Positions 26,459 to 35,953 of a stretch of 64,000 nucleotides of DNA are shown one piece after another (the first letter of the stretch is position 1; the number at the start of each line of letters is the position of its first letter). This DNA comes from Gordonia sediminis. Lineage in GTDB: Bacteria > Actinomycetota > Actinomycetes > Mycobacteriales > Mycobacteriaceae. The position numbers were made by a program, and so were the translations under genes. The notes beneath the pieces were generated by a model. That model did no database searches, had not been told where the DNA came from, and saw nothing but the letters and a program-made list of their open reading frames with translations. Where the stretch lies: NCBI GenBank assembly GCA_004193205.1, contig RZUM01000003.1:558001-622000 (forward strand), read 5' to 3'.

Positions 26459-26755
26459 TCAGCTGTTGTGCCGGACGCGACCGTCCTCGATCGACCGCCG
26501 CGGCGACAACGGCAACTCCGGCGCGTCGGGCATCGGCCAGCCCAGGCGCAGAATGATCTGTGGATAGGCGCGGTTGTCGAGCACCTCGTCCGCGATGTCA
26601 GCACGTATCTCGGCGATCTCCAACGGTTCGGTCACCGGACAGGTGGCCAAACCCACGCTGGTTGCAGCCAGCAGTATCTCGCTCGCCGCCTCACCCGCAC
26701 CGATCTCGATCCGGCCGACCTCGAAGTCCAACTCGGCGACGACACTGGCCGCGGC
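26459..26755 (-). pseudogene. C-terminal fragment of an Acg-like nitroreductase
   Basis: The frame encodes AGEAASEILLAATSVGLATC and PVTEPLEIAEIRADI, ending PMPDAPELPLSPRRSIED, almost identical to the C-terminus of the full nitroreductase at 32798-33772; the DNA also matches closely over about 230 bases. A stop codon (26756-26758) blocks extension upstream and there is no N-terminal two-thirds. It is a recent partial duplicate lying just beyond the 3' end of the PknK gene. Confidence 0.8.
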
Positions 26756-26773
26756 TTAGCGTCCCTGCTCGCG

Positions 26774-29700
26774 TCACACGATGTAGGCCGTGTCGGCAGC
26801 GACCAACGCGGTCAGGAACGAGGCTGGGACCGTGGGCAATTCGGACTTCCGGCGATCGACGAGCTGTTCGTTTCGGAACGCGGCGAGCATCGAGACGACG
26901 TAAGGTCCTCCATCGGCGAGGTAGCGAGGCATGCCGAGCGCCGCGCATTGGGTCGCGATCGATGCGAGCATCGCCTTCGCCTCGTCGGGTCGACCGGCGG
27001 CAGACAGGCAGGCAACGAGCAACCTCCTGGCTTGTAGCAGGCCGAGTGGACGTCCCCGGACCTCCATTCTGTCCACCCACTCCCCGGCCCAACGACAGGC
27101 GAGTTCGGTCGGCGCATCGGGACGCGCCTCGAGGAGCAGCAATCTGATCGCGGTGTCCTCCCTGAGCTGCGCGGTGATCTCCTCGATGCCGTTCTCGGGC
27201 CGGCGCCGCGCCGCGTAGGGAACCACCGGCACCGGCCCATGGTCGGGCGGTGCGGGCAGACCCAACCTGACCCGCTCGTTCTCCGCGGCAGCCCGCAAAC
27301 GCCCGAGCGACAGGGTCTCGGCAATGCGCAGGGCCTCATGGAGACGTTGCGTCGCCGCGTCGCGATCGCCGCGCAGCGCCTTGATCCGTGCGCCGACGAC
27401 GTATCGGGCTACTTTGAAATCCACCGCGCCGGCCTCGGCGCCGAGCTTGAAGCCCTCGTCCAGCAGCTGTTCGGCATCGGCAATCTCGCCGCGCTCGTAT
27501 AACAGCTCGCCGAGCAGCGAACCGGCCATGCGAACGGAGTACGAGTGTTTTCCGCCCGATCGCCCGGCCACCTTCAGTGCCTCGCGGAAATGGCGTTCCG
27601 CGCTGTCGATGTCGAGTTGGTGATGAGCTGCGATACCCACCCAGCAGTGCCCGGAGATCTCGTTGTAGGGGCCGCTGTTGCGCTGATGGTATGGGGCGGC
27701 CCAGTCCTGTAACCGACGTGCCTTCTCGAGGTCGAACCGGTAGGCCGCGGCGAACGTCGCGACATTGGCGGCCACCGACACCACCCACGGACGGAGAGTT
27801 TCCGGATGTGAGAACGACGGCGCAGCAAGCTCGTCTATGCCCTCGGTCCGGTCGGCCCGCAGCCGAACGACGGCGCGCAGCGCCGCTGCCTCCCTCCGGA
27901 GATCGGCGATCTCGGCCGGCGTCGACGTGCTCGTTTCGAGGGCGGTCTCGACGAGTTCCAAGAGATGCTCGGCCGACCCGGCGTGATGCATGAGTATCTC
28001 GGCCCATGCGGTGGCGAGTTGTAGCCGTGGCCGGGCCGCGACAATCGCCGGTGGCAGCTTGCCGATCAGACCGAGCAGGGTGGCCATCTGGGAACGCTCG
28101 AGCAGCGACGTTCCGTCCGACTCGACGATGTCGACCGCCCGCCCTTGTTCTCCCGCGGCCAGTGCGTGGTCGACGGCTTCGCTGACAAGTCCGCGCCGGG
28201 CGAACCACTCGGACGCGGTGCGATGCAGTTCGGCGACCCGCTCCGGGCGATCGCGCCGCAGACGTTCGCGAAGGTATTCGGCGAACAGGGGGTGATACCG
28301 GAACCACTCGCCGTCGTCGTCGACGCGGACAAGGAACAGGTCTCTGTTCTCGATCTCCTCGAGCATCGCCCTGCCGCGGGGCACCGAGGCCAGCTCCGAC
28401 GCCAGCTCGCCGCAGATGCGTTCCGTGATCGACGTCGCCAGCAGGAAATCGAGCATCTGCGGTTCCAACGCCCCGAGCACGTTCTCGGCGAGGAACTCGC
28501 CGATGGCGTGATGTCGCCCGGACAGATTGCCGATCAGCTCTCCCGGGTCGTCTCGCCCGCGTAAGGACAGGGAGGCCAGTTGCAGCGCCGCCACCCACCC
28601 GTCGGTCGAGTCGGTCAGGACCTGGACATCGCCGTGTTCGAGGTCCAGACCACCCAGCTCGACGAGCAGGCGCTCTGACTCATCGACGTCGAAGCGCATC
28701 GCGGTGGTGTCGATCTCGATGAGTTCGTCGCGTACCTTCATCCGACTCAACGGAAGTCCGGACCGGGTTCTGCTGGTCACGATCACCTGCAGGTGGTGGC
28801 AGCCGTTGTCGAGGAGAAACTCGAGCGCGGCGACGGTCGCGTGGTCAGTCACGCGGTGCCAATCGTCGATGACGACAGCCACTCGCTCACCGCGGTCGTG
28901 GATCTCGTTGATCAGCGACGTGAGCACGTAACGCTCGGCCTCGTCGGCATGTTCCTCGAGCACCGCGCCGAGTTCCTCGGCAAGCACCGGTCGGACCCGC
29001 CGGATTGCTTCGATCAGGTGCACGAGAAACCACACGGCGTTGTTGTCGTCGTTGTCGACGGTCAACCACGCCACCGCGACGCCGTCCTCCGTCAGCACCT
29101 CGCCCCATTGGGCGGCCAGCGTGCTCTTGCCAAATCCGGGCGGCGCGTGGATGACGGTCAGTCGTCGTCTCCGCTCGGCGCGCAGCGTGTCGATCAGCCG
29201 ACCGCGGGTCACCAAAACCCTGGTGGGCGGTGGCGGGCGAAACCTCGTCGCGGGCGCGGGTGGCGTGTCTCCGGTGATCGAAGACCTGTGTAGTTCGGTC
29301 CGCGCAATCGGGCCGGTCGACGACGCCGAGCCGCCCCGTCGGGGGCGGTTGTCGCGCTCTTCGCCCGAAGCGATGGGTATCCGCATCTCGTCGACGAACA
29401 AGCCGTGTCGCTGCTGCACCGCACGCAGCACGTCGCCGAACCCGGCTGCGGTATCCGGGCGGTCGGCGGCCGTGCGGGACATGGCCTGCTCCAGAGCGGC
29501 GGACAGGTCGTCGGGCATGCCCGCCCCGTGCAGGTCCGGAATCGGTTCCTTGGTGATCCGGACGAACTGCGCAACCACACTTTCGCCGCTGCGACGTTCG
29601 AACACCGCATGACCGGTGATCGCGCAGAACAGCGTGGCCGCCAGACCGTAGACATCGGAGGACGCGGTCGGCGCCTCGCCCTGCAACAGTTCCGGTGCGG

Positions 29701-30271
29701 TGAATGCGGGTGACCCCAACACCACACCCGTCGTGGTTTCGAAACCGCCCGCGACACGGGCGATCCCGAAGTCGGTCAACGCGGGTTCGCCGTACTCGGT
29801 GAGCAGGATGTTGCCGGGTTTCATGTCCCGATGCAGGATGCCGGACCGGTGAGCGGTTTCCAGCGCGCCGGCCACCAGCACCCCTATGTGCACCGCGTCG
29901 CGCCAGTCGATGGGGCCGCCGGTGCGGATCCGCTCACCGAGCGAGCCGCGCGGGTGGCACTCCATCACGATGTAAGGCCGACCCGACGCGGTGGCGCCGA
30001 TCTCATGGACGCTGACGATGTGCGGGTGCCCGGACAACCTGCCCATCGCCCGCTGCTCCCGCAGGAATCGCTCCCGGTTGTCCGCGTCGAGGTCGGCAGT
30101 AAGCACCTTGACCGCGACCGAACGATCCAACGACGGCTGCGTGCAGCGGAATACCGCACCAAAGCCGCCACGTCCGATCTCGTGAACATCGGCGAAGCCG
30201 GCCGCGCCCAACTCCGCGGCGGCCGACGTCGTGACGTCGGGCCGCGTCGGATTCGGGTCGACTTGGGCCAT
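26774..30271 (-). CDS. pknK: PknK-like serine/threonine kinase fused to MalT-type ATPase/TPR region
   Basis: 1165 residues. The N-terminal Hanks kinase has a glycine loop (IGRGGFGAV), Lys55, HRDMKPGN (Asp149) and DFG (167-169). A proline-rich linker leads to a MalT-like NTPase with Walker A APPGFGKST (376-384) and a long TPR-like tail. It ends without a clear LuxR HTH. The order matches M. tuberculosis PknK (1110 residues), which phosphorylates regulators and slows growth under stress. The tail is complete by length. Downstream is a nitroreductase fragment, upstream an LLM pseudogene. Confidence 0.9.
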   Translation of the reverse strand: MAQVDPNPTRPDVTTSAAAELGAAGFADVHEIGRGGFGAVFRCTQPSLDRSVAVKVLTADLDADNRERFLREQRAMGRLSGHPHIVSVHEIGATASGRPYIVMECHPRGSLGERIRTGGPIDWRDAVHIGVLVAGALETAHRSGILHRDMKPGNILLTEYGEPALTDFGIARVAGGFETTTGVVLGSPAFTAPELLQGEAPTASSDVYGLAATLFCAITGHAVFERRSGESVVAQFVRITKEPIPDLHGAGMPDDLSAALEQAMSRTAADRPDTAAGFGDVLRAVQQRHGLFVDEMRIPIASGEERDNRPRRGGSASSTGPIARTELHRSSITGDTPPAPATRFRPPPPTRVLVTRGRLIDTLRAERRRRLTVIHAPPGFGKSTLAAQWGEVLTEDGVAVAWLTVDNDDNNAVWFLVHLIEAIRRVRPVLAEELGAVLEEHADEAERYVLTSLINEIHDRGERVAVVIDDWHRVTDHATVAALEFLLDNGCHHLQVIVTSRTRSGLPLSRMKVRDELIEIDTTAMRFDVDESERLLVELGGLDLEHGDVQVLTDSTDGWVAALQLASLSLRGRDDPGELIGNLSGRHHAIGEFLAENVLGALEPQMLDFLLATSITERICGELASELASVPRGRAMLEEIENRDLFLVRVDDDGEWFRYHPLFAEYLRERLRRDRPERVAELHRTASEWFARRGLVSEAVDHALAAGEQGRAVDIVESDGTSLLERSQMATLLGLIGKLPPAIVAARPRLQLATAWAEILMHHAGSAEHLLELVETALETSTSTPAEIADLRREAAALRAVVRLRADRTEGIDELAAPSFSHPETLRPWVVSVAANVATFAAAYRFDLEKARRLQDWAAPYHQRNSGPYNEISGHCWVGIAAHHQLDIDSAERHFREALKVAGRSGGKHSYSVRMAGSLLGELLYERGEIADAEQLLDEGFKLGAEAGAVDFKVARYVVGARIKALRGDRDAATQRLHEALRIAETLSLGRLRAAAENERVRLGLPAPPDHGPVPVVPYAARRRPENGIEEITAQLREDTAIRLLLLEARPDAPTELACRWAGEWVDRMEVRGRPLGLLQARRLLVACLSAAGRPDEAKAMLASIATQCAALGMPRYLADGGPYVVSMLAAFRNEQLVDRRKSELPTVPASFLTALVAADTAYIV

Positions 30272-30286
30272 CGATGCCCTCCACAG

Positions 30287-31135
30287 TCACGCGCCGGCGG
30301 TGCACCTCTGACCCGAGCATATCCCCAGCCGCGCTCGGCTCGCCTTGACCTTGGGCATGATCTCCTCGGTCAAACGCTTGATGTCATCGATCGTCTTGGA
30401 CGTCGGCACATCCCGGAAGGGCGGCCACAGGAACGGCATCGTCATCCCCGCCTACTTGTAGCGCTTGAGGATATCCTCGATCTGCTGGGCGTTGCCCGCG
30501 AGCAGATTGGAGGCCTTACCCGCCGGGGTCTGATCCATGGGCTCGTCGGTGATGACGAACCAGATCATGCTGCACATGTCGAAGCCCTCGGGGAAATCGC
30601 GGCCCATTTCGTTCAGCTCGCGCCCGATCTCGTCCTTCCAGCGCTTGATGTCCTCGGGCGAGTCATGGATGCCGATCCACCCCTGCAGGCCGTACTTCGC
30701 GATGCGGCGGGCCGAACGCTTCGGATCCTTGAGGCCCGAGAAGTAGATCGGTGGGCCCGGCGTCTGGATGGGCTGGTGACCGAAGCCGCAGAGCGGGAAA
30801 TCGGCGAACTCGCCATGATATTCGAACAGCTCGTTGGACCAGACGCCCTGCATGATCTCGATCGTTTCGCGTACGTGTGCGTGCCGCCGCGGAAATAGGT
30901 GCGAGGCGCTTGCGGCTGCGAACTCCTCGGGCATCCAGCCCGATCCGACGCCGACGTTGAGTCGTCCGTTGCACAGGTGATCCTGGGTGGCGAGCTCGGC
31001 GGCGAGCACGCCCGGGGACCGGTACGGGGTGTCGATGATGCTCATGCCGATCCGGACCTTCTGCGTCTTCGCGGCGAGCCACGGGATGAGGGTCATGCCC
31101 TGGAACCACTTGCCCCGCGAGATGACCGGTAGGGC
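30287..31135 (-). pseudogene. LLM class F420-type oxidoreductase, truncated and interrupted
   Basis: The frame carries clear LLM-family sequence (KVRIGMSIIDTPYRSPG, then NGRLNVGVGSGWMPEEF). It stops at a TAG (30452-30454) after ILKRYK, yet the same frame continues AGMTMPFLWPPFRDVPTSKT and then DDIKRLTEEIMPKV, the usual C-terminus, to a stop at 30287. A single GAG-to-TAG change would explain this. The first 60-80 residues of the family are also missing, and residues before 31135 do not match it. The intact part might still be translated, but the enzyme is probably inactive. Confidence 0.75.
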
Positions 31136-31226
31136 TTGGGAGTTCCGTTGGCGATCACCGCGACACGCCGACACCACCAGTCACACTTGACTCAACAGTC
31201 ACACAGCTAACTGCGCGGCAATGCGG

Positions 31227-32696
31227 TTACACCGACACGTCGTGCACAGCCCGTGCGTGCACTTCCTGCACCGACGGATACGTCGGGTACTCGATTCCGG
31301 ACAGGTGCTGGACGGTGCGGACGACCTGGCAGGAATACCCGAATTCGTTGTCGTACCAGACATAGAGGATGACGTTGTCGTCGTCGACGATCGTCGCGTT
31401 GGCGTCCACGATGCACGCCGCCCGCGATCCGATGAAGTCGCTGGACACCGCGTCGGTCGCGGCCGTGTAGTCGAGGTTGCGGCTCAGCGGTCCCGACAGC
31501 GACGCCTGCCGAAGGTACTCGAGCACCGCGTCCTTCGTGGTCGCTTGTCGAAGCGTCAGGTTGAGGATCGCGATGGAGACGTCCTGCGTCGGTACACGAA
31601 CCGAATTGCCGGTGATCTTGGCCTTCAGTTCCGGTAGCGCCTTCGCCACCGCCGACGCCGCACCGGTCTCGGTGAGGACGAGATTGGACGGCGCCGAACG
31701 GCCACGGCGGTCGGCCTTGTGATAATTGTCCAACAGATTCTGGTCGTTGGTGAACGAATGGACCGTCTCCACGTGACCGCGAACGATGCCGAACGCCTCC
31801 TCGATCGCCTTGAGCGGCGGCACGATCGCATTGGTCGTGCACGACGCGCACGAGAAGATCTGCTGCTCGAGGTCCATCGTGCGATGGTTGACTCCGTGCA
31901 CGATGTTCGGCACGTCGCCCTTGCCGGGTGCCGTCAACACCACCTTCGCGATACCGGGACGCAGGTGCTTGGACAGACCGTCCCGATCCCGCCACTTGCC
32001 GGTGTTGTCGATGAGGATCGCGTTGTCGATGCCGTACTCGGTGTAGTCGACGGTGGCCGGGTCATCGCTGTAGATGAACTTGACGACGTTGCCGTTGGCC
32101 ACCAGAACGTTGTTCTCGGTGTCGACCTTGATCGATCCGTTGAAGTGCCCGTGGATCGAATCGCGACGAAGCAATGATGCGCGCTTGGCCAGGTCGTCGT
32201 CGCCGCCCCGGCGGACGACGACCGCCCGCAGGTTCAGGCCGTTACCGGAGCCGGCCTTCTCGATGAGCAGACGCGCAACCAGCCTGCCGATGCGACCGAA
32301 ACCGTAGAGCACCACATCCCGTGGCCCCTGCGGCTCGATCTTGTTGCCACCCGTCACGTCGTCGAGTACCTCGGCGGTGAAGGCAGGCACCGACAGACGG
32401 CGATCATCTGCGCGATACGCCATCACCAGCAAGCCGAGGTCGATCTTCGACGGACCCAGATCCAGGTCGGCAAGAGCCTTCAGGAAGGCGAAAGTCTCGT
32501 CGACCGACAGTTCGTCGCCGCCGATCTGCCGTGCGAAGCGATGGGTTCGAAGGATGCTGATGACCGACTTGTTCACCAGAGACCGGCTATGCAGCAGAAT
32601 CGTCACCCCCTTCGAGCGATGCAGAGTGCCGATGATCGGAATCATCGCCTCCGCGACAGCTTCTTGGGAGTTCCAGCGGGCAAGTTCTGGCGTGGT
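31227..32696 (-). CDS. Long-form glyceraldehyde-3-phosphate dehydrogenase
   Basis: 489 residues, longer than the usual 335. An N-terminal extension of about 120 residues (AEAMIPIIGTLHRSKG, then ILLHSRSLVNKSVISILRTH) precedes the Rossmann motif YGFGRIGR. The catalytic cysteine is in CASCTTNA, and WYDNEFGYSCQVVR closes the catalytic domain. Such long GAPDHs occur in Actinobacteria besides the short Gap; they probably act in glycolysis or gluconeogenesis, with NAD or NADP use unsettled. The GTG at 32696 follows AGGA; an ATG at 32732 is possible, but its codons look non-coding. It is monocistronic. Confidence 0.9.
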   Translation of the reverse strand, partial: TTPELARWNSQEAVAEAMIPIIGTLHRSKGVTILLHSRSLVNKSVISILRTHRFARQIGGDELSVDETFAFLKALADLDLGPSKIDLGLLVMAYRADDRRLSVPAFTAEVLDDVTGGNKIEPQGPRDVVLYGFGRIGRLVARLLIEKAGSGNGLNLRAVVVRRGGDDDLAKRASLLRRDSIHGHFNGSIKVDTENNVLVANGNVVKFIYSDDPATVDYTEYGIDNAILIDNTGKWRDRDGLSKHLRPGIAKVVLTAPGKGDVPNIVHGVNHRTMDLEQQIFSCASCTTNAIVPPLKAIEEAFGIVRGHVETVHSFTNDQNLLDNYHKADRRGRSAPSNLVLTETGAASAVAKALPELKAKITGNSVRVPTQDVSIAILNLTLRQATTKDAVLEYLRQASLSGPLSRNLDYTAATDAVSSDFIGSRAACIVDANATIVDDDNVILYVWYDNEFGYSCQVVRTVQHLSGIEYPTYPSVQEVHARAVHDVSV

Positions 32697-32797
32697 CACT
32701 GCAAGTCCTATGGTCACTCGGGCGATATCCAAACGGGCGGTGCACGTCGATCGTATTCAGTGCGGCCGGTCGCGCCGCGCTCGACCCCGCTCGATTA

Positions 32798-33772
32798 CTA
32801 CCGGGCGCGACTGTCCTCGATCGACCGCCGCGGCGACAACGGCAACTCCGGCGCGTCCGGCATCGGCCAGCCGAGGCGCAGAATGATCTGCGGATAGGCG
32901 CGGTTGTCGAGCACTTTGTCCGTGATTTCGGCACGAATCTCGGCGATCTCCAGCGGTTCGGTCACCGGACAGGTGGACAAACCCGCGCTCGTTGCGGCCA
33001 GCAGTATCTCGCTCGCCGCCTCACCTGCGCGCAGCTGCGCGGCGCCGTCGTCGACCTCGGAGCCGATCACGATCAGCTCACCGACCGCACCTCCTGCGGT
33101 AGACGTTTCGGGAGTGCTACCCGCAAAGGCACGGGCCGGGAACTCGGCATCAGGTTCGGAACGTACGACGTTGGACGAGGGCACACCTTCGTCGGGCGAC
33201 GGCAGACCACTCCACGTGGCCAGTTCGAGCTGATACTCCGGGTCCTCGGCATGCACCGCCGCGGCGTCGCGTGCCGCGCGTGCGAGGCTCGAGCGCTTCG
33301 CCTCATCGGACACCACGGACGCGACAACATCATGTCGGGAGGCCCGCTCGAGCAGGTCGTTCAGCTGATCTGGCGCAAGCGGTCGCGGGTCGTAGCGACG
33401 ACGGTCGGTACGGCGCCGGCCGATCGCCGCGGCGAGCGCCGACTCATCCTCCGTCGGCGTGTGTGGCGCGCTGAAGTCGACGTGTGCGACGTGCTGGGGA
33501 TCAAAGGTCCTGGGGAAGAGGTGAATCTCCGCGCGCCGTCCCTCGACGGCGAGTGCGATCTGTAGATGATTCAGCATCGCGCCGAGACTCAGCAGGGCGT
33601 CACGCCCGTGCGGATCCGCGCTGTGCAACACGAGATCGGGATCGACGAAAAGATCCACCGCGTCGCCCGACTGCCGCCACAGCCACGGCTGGGTATTGTG
33701 CGCCGACGGTGCCCGGACCGCCTTGGCGAGCGCCCGTTCGAGGATGCCGTCGGTCCCTGCGGGCTGCACCAT
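32798..33772 (-). CDS. Acg-like nitroreductase-family protein
   Basis: 324 residues. The N-terminal APSAHNTQPWLW motif and the two-lobed FMN-fold pattern (AAAIGRRRTDRRRYDPRPL and GEAASEILLAATSAGLSTC) match mycobacterial Acg proteins. These carry FMN, often with a lid over the active site, and are tied to dormancy or oxidative stress in M. tuberculosis. The C-terminal part has a near-identical fragment at 26459-26755. The 100 bases downstream reach the GAPDH start. The physiological electron acceptor is unknown. Confidence 0.85.
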   Translation of the reverse strand: MVQPAGTDGILERALAKAVRAPSAHNTQPWLWRQSGDAVDLFVDPDLVLHSADPHGRDALLSLGAMLNHLQIALAVEGRRAEIHLFPRTFDPQHVAHVDFSAPHTPTEDESALAAAIGRRRTDRRRYDPRPLAPDQLNDLLERASRHDVVASVVSDEAKRSSLARAARDAAAVHAEDPEYQLELATWSGLPSPDEGVPSSNVVRSEPDAEFPARAFAGSTPETSTAGGAVGELIVIGSEVDDGAAQLRAGEAASEILLAATSAGLSTCPVTEPLEIAEIRAEITDKVLDNRAYPQIILRLGWPMPDAPELPLSPRRSIEDSRAR

Positions 33773-34025
33773 CGTGATCGTCTCCGTTCATCGCGGTTCG
33801 GCTTCAGTGACACCACTAGCGTCGCATGCTGGGCCACGTCGAACAGGGATTTGGGCGCCGGCCCATCGGATCGGCGACAGAACACTCCCAGACACCAAAC
33901 CCGATTTATGTGCGATCCAAGTAGGCCTGTTCATAAGATTCGTCAGGGGTATTCGTTCATCGAACGCAGAAGACCCCCGACGAAGTTCTTGAACAAGGAC
34001 CACTATGCCCAGGGAGGCACAAACC
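33773..34025. other. Divergent intergenic region
   Basis: 253 bases between the divergent Acg-like and DUF1269 genes, presumably holding both promoters. An AGGGAGG ribosome site lies 10 bases before the ATG at 34026. No clear DosR-type palindrome was seen. Confidence 0.5.
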
Positions 34026-34562
34026 ATGGCAATCGACACTTTCGTCGCGTACGCCGGGGTCTACCCCGATGTGGAGACGGCGGAGACCGACTACGCGGCG
34101 ATCAAGGAGCTGTTCTCAGCCGAGAACATGGTCGACGCCTACGACGCGGCGATCGTCGAGCGCCGGGCCGACGGCAAGGTCAAGCTCGGCAAGAAGCACG
34201 AGACGCCGACCCGCGCTGGTGGCGTCCTCGGCGGCGGCGTTGGCCTCGCCAGCGGCCTCGTCGTGGCGCTGTTCCCGTTCGCCGCCATCGGCGGCGGCCT
34301 GCTCGCGGCCACATCAGTAGGCGGGGCGGTGCTGGGTGCCGTTGCCGGTCACGCGGCCGCCGGGATGAGCCGTGGCGATCTGAAGGAGCTGGGCGAACAG
34401 CTCGACGCCGGGCAAGCGGGGCTGGTCGTCGTTGCCGTCGCCGACATGGGAGCCCGCGTCAAGGCCGCGATGGAGCGGGCCGAGAAACTGTCCGAGAAGG
34501 AGCTGAAGGTAGATTCCGAGGAGCTCGAGAAGGATGCCGCAGCGGCAGCCCCGACCGAGTGA
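34026..34562 (+). CDS. DUF1269-family membrane-associated protein
   Basis: 178 residues. The centre holds two glycine/alanine-rich hydrophobic segments (GVGLASGLVVALFPFAAIGG and LLAATSVGGAVLGAVAGHAA), flanked by a soluble N-terminus (FVAYAGVYPDVETAETDY) and a charged helical C-terminus. This is the DUF1269 layout; the function is unknown, and the family often lies near stress genes. The ATG at 34026 follows AGGGAGG. A strong terminator follows, so the gene is transcribed alone. Confidence 0.8.
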   Translation: MAIDTFVAYAGVYPDVETAETDYAAIKELFSAENMVDAYDAAIVERRADGKVKLGKKHETPTRAGGVLGGGVGLASGLVVALFPFAAIGGGLLAATSVGGAVLGAVAGHAAAGMSRGDLKELGEQLDAGQAGLVVVAVADMGARVKAAMERAEKLSEKELKVDSEELEKDAAAAAPTE

Positions 34563-34600
34563 GTTCTACTCTCCCCCTTTGTGATCCGCACTTCATGGGA

Positions 34601-34635
34601 AACCCGCTCCGAAACGCGCGGAGCGGGTTTCTCTT
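34601..34635 (+). terminator. Rho-independent terminator
   Basis: AACCCGCTCCG (34601-34611), a 7-base loop and CGGAGCGGGTT (34619-34629) form an 11-bp stem followed by TCTCTTT. It ends the DUF1269 gene and insulates the monooxygenase cluster that starts about 270 bases downstream. Confidence 0.9.
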
Positions 34636-34825
34636 TGGTGCACCGAAAGTCTGTTGTTGAGAATGCGGTACACCGCCGAAGATGAACAGCGGCTCGCATC
34701 CTCTGCGGCGGTGGGCACGCCGTAGGTGGCGGTAGCTCCGAAGACGATGAGCGTGCGGGTGTCGAATCGCCTATCGATAACCCCCGGATCCGCGTTCCTC
34801 TCCCCGGCCGGAATCCGATATTCGG

Positions 34826-34846
34826 CAGCAGGATTCTGCGATGTAA
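34826..34846 (+). promoter_or_regulatory. Shared upstream element of the long DJ-1 genes, copy 1
   Basis: The 21-base stretch beginning CAGCAGGA and ending TGCGATGTAA recurs, with a 2-base difference and one gap, at 44936-44955. Both copies lie about 55-61 bases before the start codon of a 339-residue DJ-1 paralogue. Copy 1 also contains the inverted repeat GCAG-GATT-CTGC. It may be a regulator site, a leader element or simply conserved paralogue DNA. Confidence 0.45.
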
Positions 34847-34901
34847 CCCAGACCACACGCTGCTAATTTCGTGACATCAACCAGATTCCGGAGAGGAAAC
34901 A

Positions 34902-35921
34902 ATGTCTCGCATCGCCTACCTAGTTTCCAGTGCGCGAGAGATCGACCTGCGCGACAGCCCCTGTCACCCAACTGGTTTCTGGTTGGAGGAAGCGCTGCTC
35001 TCGTACGAGCGGTTCGTCGCCGCCGGTGCCGAAGTCGTGGTGATGACGCCCGATGGAAAGGTACCCACCCCGGACCCCTACGGTCTGGAGCCGATCTTCC
35101 ACTATCCAGCCGATGACCGCGACTACTTCGCGTCGGTGTACCGAACCTTTCATCACGACCCCGACGACATCCGCATCACGCTGCACCACACCACCGAACT
35201 CGACCTGGTCGCCTCACGCCGGATAGCGCAGCGACTGATGGCCGCCGGGAGGACACCCGCAGACGCGCACGAACTGATCAGCCGAGCCGCAAAGATCGCC
35301 TGGCGGGAGGACCGCAAGCTGGTCGACGTCATGCTCGCCGAGGGATTGGACGGCGGCGTCGGCGAAGCCGCGCTGCGCGACGCGGTCGATGAGCTCAATG
35401 CCGCGAGCCGAGCTCTGCGGGACGATCGCATCGCCCGGTTGGAGGCCATCGAGGGTTTCCGCTCTCCCGTTTCACTCTCGAGTCTCGACGACGACCAACT
35501 TTCCGGGTTCGACGCCATGTTCGCGCCGGGTGGTCACGGACCGATGGTGGACCTGCCCGCCAACCCCGACGTCGGCCGTCTGCTCTCTGTGCTGCATGCG
35601 AAGAACTCGACGATCGCCGCCCTGTGCCACGCGCCGGCGCTGCTGCTGGCCGCCCCAGACCGCGGCGACGGCCAATGGATGTTCGAGGGTTTTCGCCTCA
35701 CGTCGTACACAAACGACGAGGAAGACCAGAACGCCATCGGCAGACTTGGGATGCCGTGGCTGCTGGCTTCCGCGCTCCAGAACGCCGGCGCCATCTTCGA
35801 CGATGCCGCGTACCCGTGGGCGTCGCACGTGGTCGTCGATCGCAACCTCATCACCGGACAAAACCCCTACTCCACCGAAGCGACGGCCGACGCCGTCCTG
35901 AAGGCTCTGGAGCTCCAGTGA
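34902..35921 (+). CDS. DJ-1/PfpI-superfamily protein with large helical insertion (paralogue 1)
   Basis: 339 residues. The DJ-1 core is split. Residues 1-84 give the first half, with the conserved GFWLEE (Glu29/Glu30); about 115 mostly helical residues (85-200, containing ELISRAAKIAWREDRKLVD) are inserted; the second half starts FDAMFAPGGHGP, with the nucleophile elbow LCHAPA (Cys242, His243). The Glu/Cys/His set is that of Hsp31-type glyoxalase and hydratase members of the superfamily. It opens the monooxygenase cluster with ribosome site GAGAGGAA. A paralogue of equal length closes the cluster. Substrate unknown; handling of a reactive carbonyl is one possibility. Confidence 0.85.
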   Translation: MSRIAYLVSSAREIDLRDSPCHPTGFWLEEALLSYERFVAAGAEVVVMTPDGKVPTPDPYGLEPIFHYPADDRDYFASVYRTFHHDPDDIRITLHHTTELDLVASRRIAQRLMAAGRTPADAHELISRAAKIAWREDRKLVDVMLAEGLDGGVGEAALRDAVDELNAASRALRDDRIARLEAIEGFRSPVSLSSLDDDQLSGFDAMFAPGGHGPMVDLPANPDVGRLLSVLHAKNSTIAALCHAPALLLAAPDRGDGQWMFEGFRLTSYTNDEEDQNAIGRLGMPWLLASALQNAGAIFDDAAYPWASHVVVDRNLITGQNPYSTEATADAVLKALELQ

Positions 35922-35953
35922 GCCGGCACATCACCACCCCCGAGGAGTCAACC

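Noticed and set aside
31135-32674. Shared 12-mer CTTGGGAGTTCC near the LLM pseudogene 5' end (31135-31146) and the GAPDH gene start (32663-32674)
   Set aside because: A single 12-base match with no extension is weak evidence for a recombination junction over this distance.
33773-34025. DosR box upstream of the Acg-like nitroreductase
   Set aside because: No palindrome close to the DosR consensus was found; only a loose GGGATTT-like half site.
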